Of a DNA stretch of 64,000 nt, positions 33,590 through 42,169 are shown piece by piece. The stretch's first letter is position 1; each line of letters starts with the position of its first letter. The notes under the pieces were generated by a model. The model saw nothing but the letters and a program-made list of their open reading frames with translations, did no database searches and was not told the DNA's origin. The DNA lies in the NCBI RefSeq assembly GCF_965227785.1, contig NZ_OZ245785.1, positions 310,001-374,000 on the forward strand, written 5' to 3'. Both the position numbers and the translations under genes were made by a program. This DNA is from Gracilimonas sp965227785 (GTDB lineage: Bacteria > Bacteroidota > Rhodothermia > Balneolales > Balneolaceae).

Positions 33590-34909
33590 TTACTTCACTC
33601 GTTTCAGGAGCACGCCAAAGTGACCGTCGCATCCGTGCTTGTGCGGGAATGTCTGGTAGGCCTTGCCTTCTTCGGCTAATACTTCTTCCGGCAGGTAATC
33701 TTCCAGCGGCTCGAGCTCAAAGTTGTCGTACTTCTCAAGAAACTTGGTAATCTGTTCCATATTCTCTTCAGGCTCCAGAGAGCAGGTGCTGTACACCAGT
33801 CGACCTCCACGCTTCACCATATTGGCAGCTTCTTCCAAAAGTTGTTCCTGAAGTTCAATCGCGTTTTTCAAACCTTCTTCATCTCGTCTCCAACGCAGGT
33901 CGGCTCGCTTGCTCAATACACCTGTTCCGGTACATGGAGCGTCCAAAAGAACCGCATCAGCCAGTCCGATGGAAACTTCAAGTACGTCTCCGCGGCGGAT
34001 TTTAATATTCTCGGCACCATAATTAAGAGCACTTTCTGCCAGCTTTTCCAAACGCTCGGAAGAGATATCAACAGAGAGTATTTCACCTTCGGCCTGCATC
34101 AGGTCAGCCATCATGATGGATTTGGTTCCCGGAGCGGCACACAGGTCAAACACTTTTTCACCCGGTTGCGGGTCTAAAATGGTAGGGGCAAATCCGGCCG
34201 CAATATCCTGAACAAGGCAAATACCCTTGCTCAATAATCCCTTTTCGATAAAAGGCTGTACGGATTCAACCTGATAATAATAAGGAAGCCAGTCGCTGGG
34301 TTTGGCAACCACATCCATTTTCTCCATGCGCAGCTCAAAATTCTTGGGCTTGGTGCGCAGTGTATTAACCCGCACATAGTAATGAGGGCGGGAGTTGTTC
34401 GCCTGCATCAGTTGAAAGGCTTCACGCTCCCCAAAACGCTTTCTCCAACGCTCTACCATCCACTCAGGATGAGAGAAAGTAGTAGCAACCAGTTTGTTAC
34501 GATCTTTAAAAGCCGGCTTTGGAAGCTTCTCACGATCTCTCTGCAGATTTCGCATAATGGCATTTACCAGATCACCGGTTTTAGAACCTAATTTGGCTTT
34601 GGCAATTTCAACGGATTCATTAATAGCAGCGTAGTCGGGAGTGCTGTCCATAAACAGCATATCATAGATAGCGAGTCGCAAGATATTCTTAAGGCCCGGT
34701 TTCATTTCAGCTACGGAAACGCTTGAGAATTCATCAATCAAAAAGTCGAGATAGCTTCGCTTTCGAAGAATATTCTGGACATACTCTCTGACCTGAGCCC
34801 GCTCTCTGGGTTCAAGTTCATCAGCCAGGTTGTAATCCAACCTCTGATTTTCATCAAAGTTTATGAGAATGTCTACACTTACCGAGCGTTCTGATAGTTC
34901 AGTTTCCAA
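33590..34909 (-). CDS. rsmB: 16S rRNA (cytosine-C5)-methyltransferase RsmB
   Basis: SAM-dependent RNA methylase of 439 aa. The N-terminal NusB-like RNA-binding domain (about 8-130) is followed by the Rossmann methylase domain. The SAM motif is FDLCAAPGTKSIMMADL near 254-270. Cys326 in DAPCTGTG and the nucleophile in YSTCSLEPEEN near 376-386 are both present, as in RsmB/NSUN enzymes. The start is TTG at 34909; nothing better is in frame before the NusB-like fold, and no strong ribosome site is seen. It sits between valS and the MuiA-like gene, all minus strand. Confidence 0.94.
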   Translation of the reverse strand: METELSERSVSVDILINFDENQRLDYNLADELEPRERAQVREYVQNILRKRSYLDFLIDEFSSVSVAEMKPGLKNILRLAIYDMLFMDSTPDYAAINESVEIAKAKLGSKTGDLVNAIMRNLQRDREKLPKPAFKDRNKLVATTFSHPEWMVERWRKRFGEREAFQLMQANNSRPHYYVRVNTLRTKPKNFELRMEKMDVVAKPSDWLPYYYQVESVQPFIEKGLLSKGICLVQDIAAGFAPTILDPQPGEKVFDLCAAPGTKSIMMADLMQAEGEILSVDISSERLEKLAESALNYGAENIKIRRGDVLEVSIGLADAVLLDAPCTGTGVLSKRADLRWRRDEEGLKNAIELQEQLLEEAANMVKRGGRLVYSTCSLEPEENMEQITKFLEKYDNFELEPLEDYLPEEVLAEEGKAYQTFPHKHGCDGHFGVLLKRVK

Positions 34910-34941
34910 AGGAGTCGAATTTTAAAATTGTGGTTACCTGC

Positions 34942-34969
34942 TACAAAAAAAGGTGATTTTCGTCACCTT
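34942..34969 (-). terminator. intrinsic terminator before rsmB
   Basis: Read on the minus strand, AAGGTGA and TCACCTT arms (34963-34969 and 34950-34956) enclose a 6-base loop and are followed by a run of seven T. This would end transcripts from the upstream MuiA-like gene before rsmB. Confidence 0.75.
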
Positions 34970-34986
34970 ATTGTCTTGGATGATGC

Positions 34987-35018
34987 AATAAAACGAGCCA
35001 CGATTTCAGGCGTGGCTC
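34987..35018 (-). terminator. intrinsic terminator after the MuiA-like gene
   Basis: GAGCCACG (34995-35002) and CGTGGCTC (35011-35018) form a perfect 8-bp stem with an 8-base loop. On the minus strand it is followed by GTTTTATT. It is the first of two terminators in tandem, 69 bases after the MuiA-like stop. Confidence 0.75.
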
Positions 35019-35086
35019 AATAGCTTGTAAAGATAAAATTTTAACAGGGGAGTTGCTAATGGAACTACATCCAATTTCAGAGATTT

Positions 35087-36676
35087 TTAGTACCTGATTT
35101 GTTGATCAGACGGATATTCTATCTGATAGTCAAATCTCAGCGATTCTGAATGGTTTGGAGCAAGGGTTAAAGTCCAAGTCACAATGCCTGTTTCTTTATT
35201 CAGCTTTCCACTGCTAAGCCGATTTGCATTTACCTTGATGTCTTCGTTTCCAGAAACCGGGAGCTGATCTTTTATTGTAATCGTAATAGGTTCAGACTTG
35301 GTGTTTCGGATGTTGATTTCCCAGGCATATTTTTCACGTACTTTATTTCCGAAAAAATTACGTTCTTCAAAATCCCGCAGCTTTGTACGATCCACAATAA
35401 TACCTTCATCTCGGCCAAGTGAAACCGATAATGTGTCATCAAATGAATTGGGATTTAATTGAGTAGTACCAATAAAACTATTTTCGAAATAGATGTTGGC
35501 TTCTCCGGCAATTAAATTCAATTGATCCCAGTCCGAAATCTTCCCAATCAGGTAAGCATGTTGCGCATATTTTGGGATAGTTGAATAGGCGTAATCAGTA
35601 ACAACTTTGGTGCGCTTGATTTCAACCATGTGTGCTTTTCCATCAGAAGGAACTGAGTAAGGGGTATTTATTTTATAACTGAATGAAGTTTGGTTCTGGG
35701 TAAAATCAACGCTTGGTAATTTAGCCTCCATCGGTAACTCAGTGCGGTTGGCAGCGCCAGATTCTGCATACCCGGTTACCACCACTTCGTCCAGCATTTT
35801 CTGATTAGCTGCCGGTGGGTAGGTTTGAATAAAATCAATATAGGTTGGAGATATGCTTGGTAAAGTTGCCCCTGCTGAAGGATTTCCTGAATTGATTGTA
35901 AGACTCACATCGTCCCAGTCGTTACCGGTGTTTTGATATACTTTGGCTTTATAGTTGAGACTTAATGGCTCAGAAACACTCTGCGATCTGATGTCATAAG
36001 AAGGTACCCAACCGGCCGAATGAACCAGATAACTAAGGGAAAATGTCAGGGTTTGATCCTTATCGGAACTCACCTCTGCAATAACTTCAGAGAAGCGTTG
36101 TCTCTGTCCATTATCTAATTCTCTTAACTGAGACCTGATTTTATTCAATTCATTCTGCTTTTCAGTAATCTTTTCATTGAGTCTAATTTGTTCTCTCTCA
36201 AGCTTGGTTGCACGTGAGCGATAGAGATCCAAAAACTGAGTCAGCTCAGCTGCTGTAAGCTCATTATTATTTATGATGGCGGATATATTACCCAATAAAC
36301 TCATCTGCCTTTGAATGACATTCCGGTCAGAGTCGAGAAGAGTAATTTGCTGTTGAAGTGAATCCCGATGTTTCTCAAGCTCAAGAATAACAGGATTCTT
36401 CTGGTGGGTAGCAAAGTAGTCATATCTATGAGTGATAGAGAGTACAGTAAACTGTCCATCAGCTGTGAGTTGTATACTATTTTGGTTGATTGCAGAAGTT
36501 AGCTTTTTAAAAACAATAGTGTTTTTTCCGGCTTTTAAATTGACAGCTGCCTTTCGCTGGATTTGGGCTTGTTGTCTGTAAACGGTCACTTCTTTTATCT
36601 CAGAGGTAACCAAAATGGAATCCGAAGTGGCGAATGGATTGGTAAAAAGAAACAGGGCTATTAGAAAAGTGTACAT
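35087..36676 (-). CDS. MuiA-family (DUF4139/DUF4140) envelope protein
   Basis: 529 aa with a signal peptide (about 1-18). DUF4140 is at the N-terminus (SEIKEVTVYRQQAQIQRKA near 25-43), followed by a long coiled coil (about 100-190, REQIRLNEKITEKQNELNKI) and DUF4139, whose typical strands include YLVHSAGWVPSYDIR near 215-229 and WEINIRNTKSEPITITIKDQ near 455. The name comes from mucoidy inhibitor A, but the biochemical role is unknown; an extracytoplasmic scaffold role is plausible. Upstream lies a perfect 8-bp dyad. Two tandem terminators follow, so the gene is probably transcribed alone. Confidence 0.88.
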   Translation of the reverse strand: MYTFLIALFLFTNPFATSDSILVTSEIKEVTVYRQQAQIQRKAAVNLKAGKNTIVFKKLTSAINQNSIQLTADGQFTVLSITHRYDYFATHQKNPVILELEKHRDSLQQQITLLDSDRNVIQRQMSLLGNISAIINNNELTAAELTQFLDLYRSRATKLEREQIRLNEKITEKQNELNKIRSQLRELDNGQRQRFSEVIAEVSSDKDQTLTFSLSYLVHSAGWVPSYDIRSQSVSEPLSLNYKAKVYQNTGNDWDDVSLTINSGNPSAGATLPSISPTYIDFIQTYPPAANQKMLDEVVVTGYAESGAANRTELPMEAKLPSVDFTQNQTSFSYKINTPYSVPSDGKAHMVEIKRTKVVTDYAYSTIPKYAQHAYLIGKISDWDQLNLIAGEANIYFENSFIGTTQLNPNSFDDTLSVSLGRDEGIIVDRTKLRDFEERNFFGNKVREKYAWEINIRNTKSEPITITIKDQLPVSGNEDIKVNANRLSSGKLNKETGIVTWTLTLAPNHSESLRFDYQIEYPSDQQIRY

Positions 36677-36734
36677 AATTCAGTTTCTTGGTTAGGGGAT
36701 ATATTAACATCAACATAGCATAATAGAAATTAAC

Positions 36735-36760
36735 CCACATTTTCATGTTAGTAAATGTGG
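36735..36760. promoter_or_regulatory. perfect 8-bp dyad upstream of the MuiA-like gene
   Basis: CCACATTT (36735-36742) and AAATGTGG (36753-36760) with a 10-base spacer lie 59-84 bases before the MuiA-like start. There is no T-run on either side. A regulator site or a leader hairpin are both possible. Confidence 0.4.
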
Positions 36761-36823
36761 CTGAATAGATATCTGCAATTCTATTCGACCAACAAAGCCC
36801 CTACGAACCAGCGAGTAAAACCT

Positions 36824-36890
36824 CGTTACGGTGCTCTGCTCTGTAACGCACATCCGAGGCTCTGCCTCCAGTGTGTTTTCGTAACAGAGC
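36824..36890. repeat. REP-like structured element upstream of atpD
   Basis: Within the 376-base gene-free gap, CGTTAC (36824-36829) pairs with GTAACG (36843-36848), GCTCTGT (36838-36844) pairs with ACAGAGC (36884-36890), and GAGGC (36856-36860) pairs with GCCTC (36864-36868). The first two stems share bases and exclude each other. Such palindromes with GC-rich arms in an AT-rich gap resemble REP elements mobilised by RAYT-type transposases. No transposase gene is in the window. Confidence 0.5.
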
Positions 36891-36947
36891 GGCAGAATCA
36901 ATCAAAGTAGCGTGATATTTGTCGGGAATATTTCATAAGAATTTTGA

Positions 36948-36978
36948 TTGCCTCTCTTTATGTATCTGCCTATCTTTA
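36948..36978 (+). promoter_or_regulatory. candidate promoter of atpDC
   Basis: TTG (36948-36950) and TATCTTTA (36971-36978), spaced by 20 bases, are one base from the Bacteroidota consensus. A leader of about 70 bases would precede atpD. Confidence 0.4.
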
Positions 36979-37052
36979 CCAGCCTTTGCAGTAGTGCATA
37001 ATTCAGGCTACTAATTCATCAAAGCAAAACTAACAAAATCGCGATATAGCAC

Positions 37053-38552
37053 ATGAATAAAGGAACTATAGCGCAGGTAATTGGACCTGTAGTTGATGTT
37101 GATTTCTCAGAAAGTAAAACGCCGGCTGTTCTCAATGCTCTTGAGATTAAGATGGAAGACGGCTCAACCCTAACTCTCGAAGTAGCTCAACACCTTGGTG
37201 AAGATCGTGTGCGTACCATCGCGATGGACTCTACCGACGGACTTGTACGCGGTATGGAAGTTATTGATACCGGTAAAGCTATTTCGATGCCGGTTGGAGA
37301 AGATATCCGAGGCCGGTTATTTAACGTAGTGGGTGAGTCAATTGATGGAATCGATTCTCCGGAAGGTAAAGAGTCATACCCAATTCACCGACAAGCTCCG
37401 GCTTTCGATGAACTGGCTACTTCAACCGAGATGCTTGAAACAGGGATTAAAGTTGTTGATCTGCTTTGCCCATATGCCAAGGGTGGTAAAATTGGGTTGT
37501 TCGGTGGTGCCGGTGTAGGTAAAACCGTACTGATCCAGGAGCTGATTAACAATATCGCTAAGCAGCACGGTGGACTTTCAGTATTTGCCGGTGTTGGTGA
37601 GCGTACCCGAGAAGGAAATGACCTTCTGCGAGAATTTATCGAGTCCGGTATTATTAACTACGGCGATGAATTCAAAGAATCTATGGAAGAAGGCGATTGG
37701 GATCTTTCCAAAGTAGATCAAACCAAATTAAAAGAATCTCAGGCTACCCTGGTATTCGGTCAGATGAATGAGCCTCCGGGTGCACGTGCACGAGTGGCCT
37801 TGTCCGGATTGACCGTTGCTGAGTATTTCCGTGATGAAGTATCCCGGGATATCCTGCTCTTTATCGATAACATTTTCCGATTTACCCAGGCCGGTTCCGA
37901 GGTGTCTGCACTTCTGGGACGTATGCCTTCAGCGGTAGGATACCAGCCAACACTGGCTACTGAGATGGGTGATCTTCAGGAGCGTATTACTTCTACCAAG
38001 AACGGGTCTATTACTTCGGTTCAGGCTGTATATGTACCTGCCGATGACTTGACTGACCCTGCTCCAGCAACCACCTTTACTCACCTTGATGCTACAACGG
38101 TACTTTCCCGTGCATTGACGCAGATTGGTATTTATCCTGCGGTAGATCCTCTTGATTCATCATCAACTATCCTTGACCCTAAAGTAGTAGGACAGGAGCA
38201 TTACGAGGTAGCCAACCGCGTTACCCGACTCCTTCAGAACTACAAAGACCTTCAGGATATTATTGCCATTCTTGGTATGGATGAGCTTTCTGACGAAGAT
38301 AAGCAGGTTGTACACCGCGCTCGACGAGTTCAGCGTTTCCTGTCTCAAAACTTCCACGTGGCCGAGCAGTTTACAGGTCAGCCGGGTGTGTATGTGAAAG
38401 TTGATGAAACCGTGAAAGGCTTCAAGATGATTCTTGATGGTGAACTTGACCACCTTCCTGAGAATGCCTTCTACATGGTTGGAGATATTAACGAAGCTAT
38501 TGAGAAAGGTGAGAAGCTGCTCGCTGAAGCTGAAGAACAAGAGGCTGCTTAA
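37053..38552 (+). CDS. atpD: F1 ATP synthase beta subunit
   Basis: Catalytic subunit of the F-type ATP synthase, 499 aa. Walker A GGAGVGKTVLIQEL carries Lys157, GERTREGND follows near 190, and ALSGLTVAEYFRDE and FIDNIFRFTQAGSEVSALLG carry the Walker B aspartate. It is slightly longer than E. coli beta (460), with an insertion near residue 210-230 (FKESMEEGDWDLSKVDQTK) in front of the ATLVFGQMNEPPGARARV block; such insertions occur in related Bacteroidota subunits. It pairs only with atpC, 18 bases on; the rest of the complex is elsewhere, which is usual for this group. Confidence 0.98.
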   Translation: MNKGTIAQVIGPVVDVDFSESKTPAVLNALEIKMEDGSTLTLEVAQHLGEDRVRTIAMDSTDGLVRGMEVIDTGKAISMPVGEDIRGRLFNVVGESIDGIDSPEGKESYPIHRQAPAFDELATSTEMLETGIKVVDLLCPYAKGGKIGLFGGAGVGKTVLIQELINNIAKQHGGLSVFAGVGERTREGNDLLREFIESGIINYGDEFKESMEEGDWDLSKVDQTKLKESQATLVFGQMNEPPGARARVALSGLTVAEYFRDEVSRDILLFIDNIFRFTQAGSEVSALLGRMPSAVGYQPTLATEMGDLQERITSTKNGSITSVQAVYVPADDLTDPAPATTFTHLDATTVLSRALTQIGIYPAVDPLDSSSTILDPKVVGQEHYEVANRVTRLLQNYKDLQDIIAILGMDELSDEDKQVVHRARRVQRFLSQNFHVAEQFTGQPGVYVKVDETVKGFKMILDGELDHLPENAFYMVGDINEAIEKGEKLLAEAEEQEAA

Positions 38553-38570
38553 ATTTAATCAGGTATTTTC

Positions 38571-38828
38571 ATGAGTTCATTTAACGCACAGATTTTAACC
38601 CCGAACGGTTCTCTTTTTGAAGGAGAAGTAAGCGGGGTGAAGCTTCCCGGGACACAGGGTAGTTTTGAAGTTAAGGCAAATCACGCGCCTATTGTTTCCA
38701 CTTTGGAAAAAGGAAATGTGCTGGTGCGTAAAGAAGATGGAGATACAAATTTCTTGATCTCCGGTGGGTTTGTTGAAGTAAACAATAACAAACTCACATT
38801 GTTGGCAGAATCTGTAGAAGAAGCCTGA
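38571..38828 (+). CDS. atpC: F1 ATP synthase epsilon subunit (short form)
   Basis: 85 aa, only the N-terminal beta-sandwich: ILTPNGSLFEGEVSGVKLPG near 8-27 and GSFEVKANHAPIVSTLEKGN near 30-49, then GGFVEVNNNKLTLLAES. The C-terminal helical hairpin of the 130-140-aa E. coli type, which inhibits ATP hydrolysis, is missing. Short epsilon subunits are known in Bacteroidota and Chlorobi. It follows atpD by 18 bases and is followed by a good terminator, so atpD-atpC form a two-gene operon. Confidence 0.93.
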   Translation: MSSFNAQILTPNGSLFEGEVSGVKLPGTQGSFEVKANHAPIVSTLEKGNVLVRKEDGDTNFLISGGFVEVNNNKLTLLAESVEEA

Positions 38829-38858
38829 TTCTGAAACCATTTATTATTTAGTGTTAAG

Positions 38859-38885
38859 AAGCCGGTGGGAACATCGGCTTTTTTA
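38859..38885 (+). terminator. intrinsic terminator of atpDC
   Basis: AAGCCGGTG (38859-38867) pairs with CATCGGCTT (38872-38880) with one G-T pair and a GGAA loop, followed by a run of T. Confidence 0.88.
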
Positions 38886-38933
38886 TTTGGGATATAATAC
38901 TATATTGATAGTAGAAATCAATCTGTGAGTACC

Positions 38934-39839
38934 ATGAAATATATCCTGCTTTTAATCGCATTGATATTCCCGCTTTTGGGCTTTGCTCAACAGCAACCGG
39001 ATACTACCTTTACAGTTAACATTGACGAGCCGCGGTATCAAAATGGAGAGGGGCCGGTTATTTGTTTTGACTCGGCTCATAATAATTTCCATACACTGAT
39101 GGGAGGATTTGCTCCCACAGCCTACATTTTTAGAAAAGACGGATATCAAACCATAGATTTTCCAGAGCCGGCTGAGAAGATGAGTGAGTTGGATAAGTGT
39201 CGTATCTATCTCACGGTGAATCCCCTTCATGAAAGTAATCTCGGAAACTGGCAACTGCCGAATCCACCGGTTTATTCTGAGCAGGAGGTAGAAACGATCA
39301 AGAACTGGGTAAAAGAGGGAGGCAGCCTGTTCTTGATAGCCGATCATATGCCTTTTCCCGGAGCAGCATCTAACATGGCTAACGCCTTTGGTTTTGAGTT
39401 CAGTAACGGATTTGCCCGGCTTAACAAAGAAGGAAACACACCGGATGTGTTTAGTATGGAGAATGGCAGGCTCAGATCAACAACCATTACGGACGGGATA
39501 ACAAGCGTGACTTCTTTCACGGGATCAGCTTTTACTTATCCTTCCGAAGCCAAGCCGGTTATGTTATTCGAAGAGGGGGATGTAAGTCTCGAGCCCCAAA
39601 TAGCCTGGCAATTTTCAGATACAACTCAGACTATTGATCTCGGAGGGTACGCTCAGGGGGCAATAATGAAATATGGGGAGGGGCGATTAGCGGTTTTTGG
39701 AGAGGCAGCGATGTTCACCGCTCAAAAAATTACCAATGCACAGGGTGAATTTAAATTTGGGTTGAACAACAGGAGTGTGGCTCCTCAAAACGTTCAGTTC
39801 CTGCTCAATATCATCCACTGGCTGGATGAAGGCCGGTAA
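38934..39839 (+). CDS. secreted protein, DUF4350/GATase-like
   Basis: 301 aa from the ATG at 38934; a GTG nine bases earlier is also possible. The signal peptide (about 1-18, LLGFAQ) indicates export. The body resembles the DUF4350/glutamine-amidotransferase-like fold: ICFDSAHNNFHTLMGGFAP near 44-62, WVKEGGSLFLIADHMPFPGA near 125-144, and a late GEGRLAVFGEAAMFTAQ. The ADHMPFPGAASNMANAFGF block is well kept in similar proteins. No catalytic Cys-His-Glu triad is evident, so it may be a binding or structural protein. It follows the atpDC terminator and faces convergent PBP1A with 3 bases between. Confidence 0.7.
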   Translation: MKYILLLIALIFPLLGFAQQQPDTTFTVNIDEPRYQNGEGPVICFDSAHNNFHTLMGGFAPTAYIFRKDGYQTIDFPEPAEKMSELDKCRIYLTVNPLHESNLGNWQLPNPPVYSEQEVETIKNWVKEGGSLFLIADHMPFPGAASNMANAFGFEFSNGFARLNKEGNTPDVFSMENGRLRSTTITDGITSVTSFTGSAFTYPSEAKPVMLFEEGDVSLEPQIAWQFSDTTQTIDLGGYAQGAIMKYGEGRLAVFGEAAMFTAQKITNAQGEFKFGLNNRSVAPQNVQFLLNIIHWLDEGR

Positions 39840-39842
39840 GCA

Positions 39843-42164
39843 TTACCAGCCTATTCGTCCCTTGTCTTTATCTTTAACCAGCTCATTTTGAGTCTTATCC
39901 GGATCTTCCGGCATCACAAAACCGGGAGGGGGATCAAAGGCATCGTACTTCCAGTATGCCTGATCATCTGCCGTTGCATAGTTGATAAAAGTACCCACAA
40001 TTGGGAGTGCAGAACGGGCACCCTGACCTATATATGTATCTTCAGGGAAGCGAATTCTGCGGTCGGCTCCTCCAACCCAGGCACCCATTACGATGTGGGG
40101 CATCATGCCTACAAACCAGTTATCGGCACTGTTTTGAGTGGTTCCGGTTTTACCGGCCACGTCCTGCCGTACTCCATATACGTTTCGTAAACGAACGCCC
40201 GTTCCGTAAAAATCTTCTCCTCCGCGAATTACACCCCGAAGCATATCCGTGATAATGTAAGCCGTTTCAGGGCTGATCACTTCTTTGGTGTAGTCGGGGT
40301 GAAATTCTTTAAGGATGTTTCCCTCCCGATCTTCAATTCGTGTAATGGCAATAGGCTCGATATGAACACCCTTATTGGCAAAAGTAGTATATGCACTTGT
40401 TAGCTCAAGCAGAGAAACTTCCGCAGTACCCAAGGCAATGGAAGGGTAGGCCGGGGTGTTGCTCATGTCGATTCCAAGGTTGGAAGCCATGGCTTTTATC
40501 TTCCGGGCAGCCGGATCCAGTTCCCACAATTTATTGGTTCCCGGGGCTCCCGCAATTTCAGGCAGCAGGCGCACCGTAACGTTATTCATACTGCGGGCAA
40601 GGGCCTCTCTGAGAGAAACATTAATCGGTCCATCATGGACAGATTCATCTTTAGGATTCCAGATTTTACCGGCACGGTCGCGGAAGGTAACCGGGAACTT
40701 GGAAAACTTGTGATACGGTTTATATCCGTTATCTATGGCTACGGCATAAACAAATGGTTTAAACGTAGAACCGGCCTGGCGGCGAGACTGATATACGTGA
40801 TCGTACTGAACATTCCCATAATCGGTTCCGCCAACCCAGGCTAATACCTTACCGTTGCTTGGTTCAATGGCCACAAAGCCGGACTCCAGTTTGGTTCGTG
40901 CCCGTTTTACTGAGTCAACAAAAGCTGAGTCTGCAAATAGGGAATCAAAAACTACTTTCTCGATCTTGGTGTCGTATTTGGAAAAGCCGTTTTTGTAGCG
41001 ATCGGTTTCTCGCAAGAATTGACGTAGGAATAAAGGATTCTTTTCCCAAAATTCATCCATGTATTCACCACCGGGAGAAGTCCATTCCGCTTCATAAATT
41101 TTCTGAAGTGAATCCAGCTTGGTTTTTACAGCTCGTTCAGCATGGCGTTGCAGGCGGGAGTCGATGGTCGTGTAAATAACCAGTCCGTCTTTGTATAAGT
41201 CGTAGCCATTCTCTTCCAGCCAGGGCTGTACTTGCTGGCGCACATACTCTCCAAAATAACGGCTTTGACGTCCCGTCTTAAACGGAGGGTGGTAATCCAG
41301 GCCTATGGGTTCTTCTGTCAGGGTAATATATTCCTGGTCGGTTAAAAAGTCTCGCTTGTGCATTTGCGAAAGAACGATATCCCGACGGCGTTCAGATCGT
41401 TCCGGGAACAGTCTTGGGTTATAATAGTAAATGGCCTGTAACGAGCCCACCATCATAGCTGCTTCGTTGATGTTCAGTTCTTTGGCAGGTTTTCCATAAT
41501 GGGTTTGGGCAGCAGCTTCAATACCAAAGGTTGAGTTGGGGAACTCTACCGTGTTCAGGTACATTTCGGCAATCTCACGTTTGGTGTATCGCTTTTCGAG
41601 CTGAGCGGCGGTAATCATTTCCCGGAACTTTCGGGCGATGGAAAATTCCTGTCCGATTTTTTTGTACAGGTTACGAGCCAACTGTTGGCTGATCGTAGAA
41701 GCTCCTTGCCATCTCCCGTTAATAAGATGCCAGGGTATAGCCAGCGTAGCATACATATCAATTCCCCAGTGAGTATAGAATCGGTGGTCTTCGGTGGCAA
41801 CAAGGGCATCAATTACATGAGGGGAAATATCTTCATAGCGGACCCATTTCCGGTTTTCGGTAAAGTACTTATCGAGGGTAACGCCGTCACGGCTTCGTAC
41901 TTCAGAGGCAATTGCGGTTTCCGGATTTTCAAATTCATCGGCTGAAGGGAGTCCCTGGAAGAGGTAGAACACATATCCTGCCGCAAATAAGAACAAGATT
42001 CCGGCTACACTTCCGGCCCAAATCCAAAACTTTCGGAGTGATGGGGAAGAAACACCCGGAGCGGATTCTCCTTTCTCTTTTCGTTCTTTTAATATCTTTT
42101 TCCGGTATTCCGGATCGTTGAAATACCGCTTATGATCGATGGGTTCTTTTTTGTCGTCGCTCAT
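39843..42164 (-). CDS. bifunctional penicillin-binding protein 1A
   Basis: 773-aa class A PBP from the ATG at 42164 (MSDDKKEP); a longer reading to 42218 would run into the upstream gene. A cytoplasmic tail and membrane anchor (about 46-69) precede the GT51 glycosyltransferase, with catalytic Glu125 in ATEDHRFYTHWGID and then STISQQLARNLYKK. The transpeptidase has SxxK in AGSTFKPFVYA, SxN in SMNNV and KTGTTQNS. It polymerises and crosslinks peptidoglycan in the periplasm. It starts 5 bases after the LpxH-like stop, in a minus-strand envelope operon with LpxH-like and the polyprenyl synthase. Confidence 0.94.
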   Translation of the reverse strand: MSDDKKEPIDHKRYFNDPEYRKKILKERKEKGESAPGVSSPSLRKFWIWAGSVAGILFLFAAGYVFYLFQGLPSADEFENPETAIASEVRSRDGVTLDKYFTENRKWVRYEDISPHVIDALVATEDHRFYTHWGIDMYATLAIPWHLINGRWQGASTISQQLARNLYKKIGQEFSIARKFREMITAAQLEKRYTKREIAEMYLNTVEFPNSTFGIEAAAQTHYGKPAKELNINEAAMMVGSLQAIYYYNPRLFPERSERRRDIVLSQMHKRDFLTDQEYITLTEEPIGLDYHPPFKTGRQSRYFGEYVRQQVQPWLEENGYDLYKDGLVIYTTIDSRLQRHAERAVKTKLDSLQKIYEAEWTSPGGEYMDEFWEKNPLFLRQFLRETDRYKNGFSKYDTKIEKVVFDSLFADSAFVDSVKRARTKLESGFVAIEPSNGKVLAWVGGTDYGNVQYDHVYQSRRQAGSTFKPFVYAVAIDNGYKPYHKFSKFPVTFRDRAGKIWNPKDESVHDGPINVSLREALARSMNNVTVRLLPEIAGAPGTNKLWELDPAARKIKAMASNLGIDMSNTPAYPSIALGTAEVSLLELTSAYTTFANKGVHIEPIAITRIEDREGNILKEFHPDYTKEVISPETAYIITDMLRGVIRGGEDFYGTGVRLRNVYGVRQDVAGKTGTTQNSADNWFVGMMPHIVMGAWVGGADRRIRFPEDTYIGQGARSALPIVGTFINYATADDQAYWKYDAFDPPPGFVMPEDPDKTQNELVKDKDKGRIGW

Positions 42165-42169
42165 AGTAT

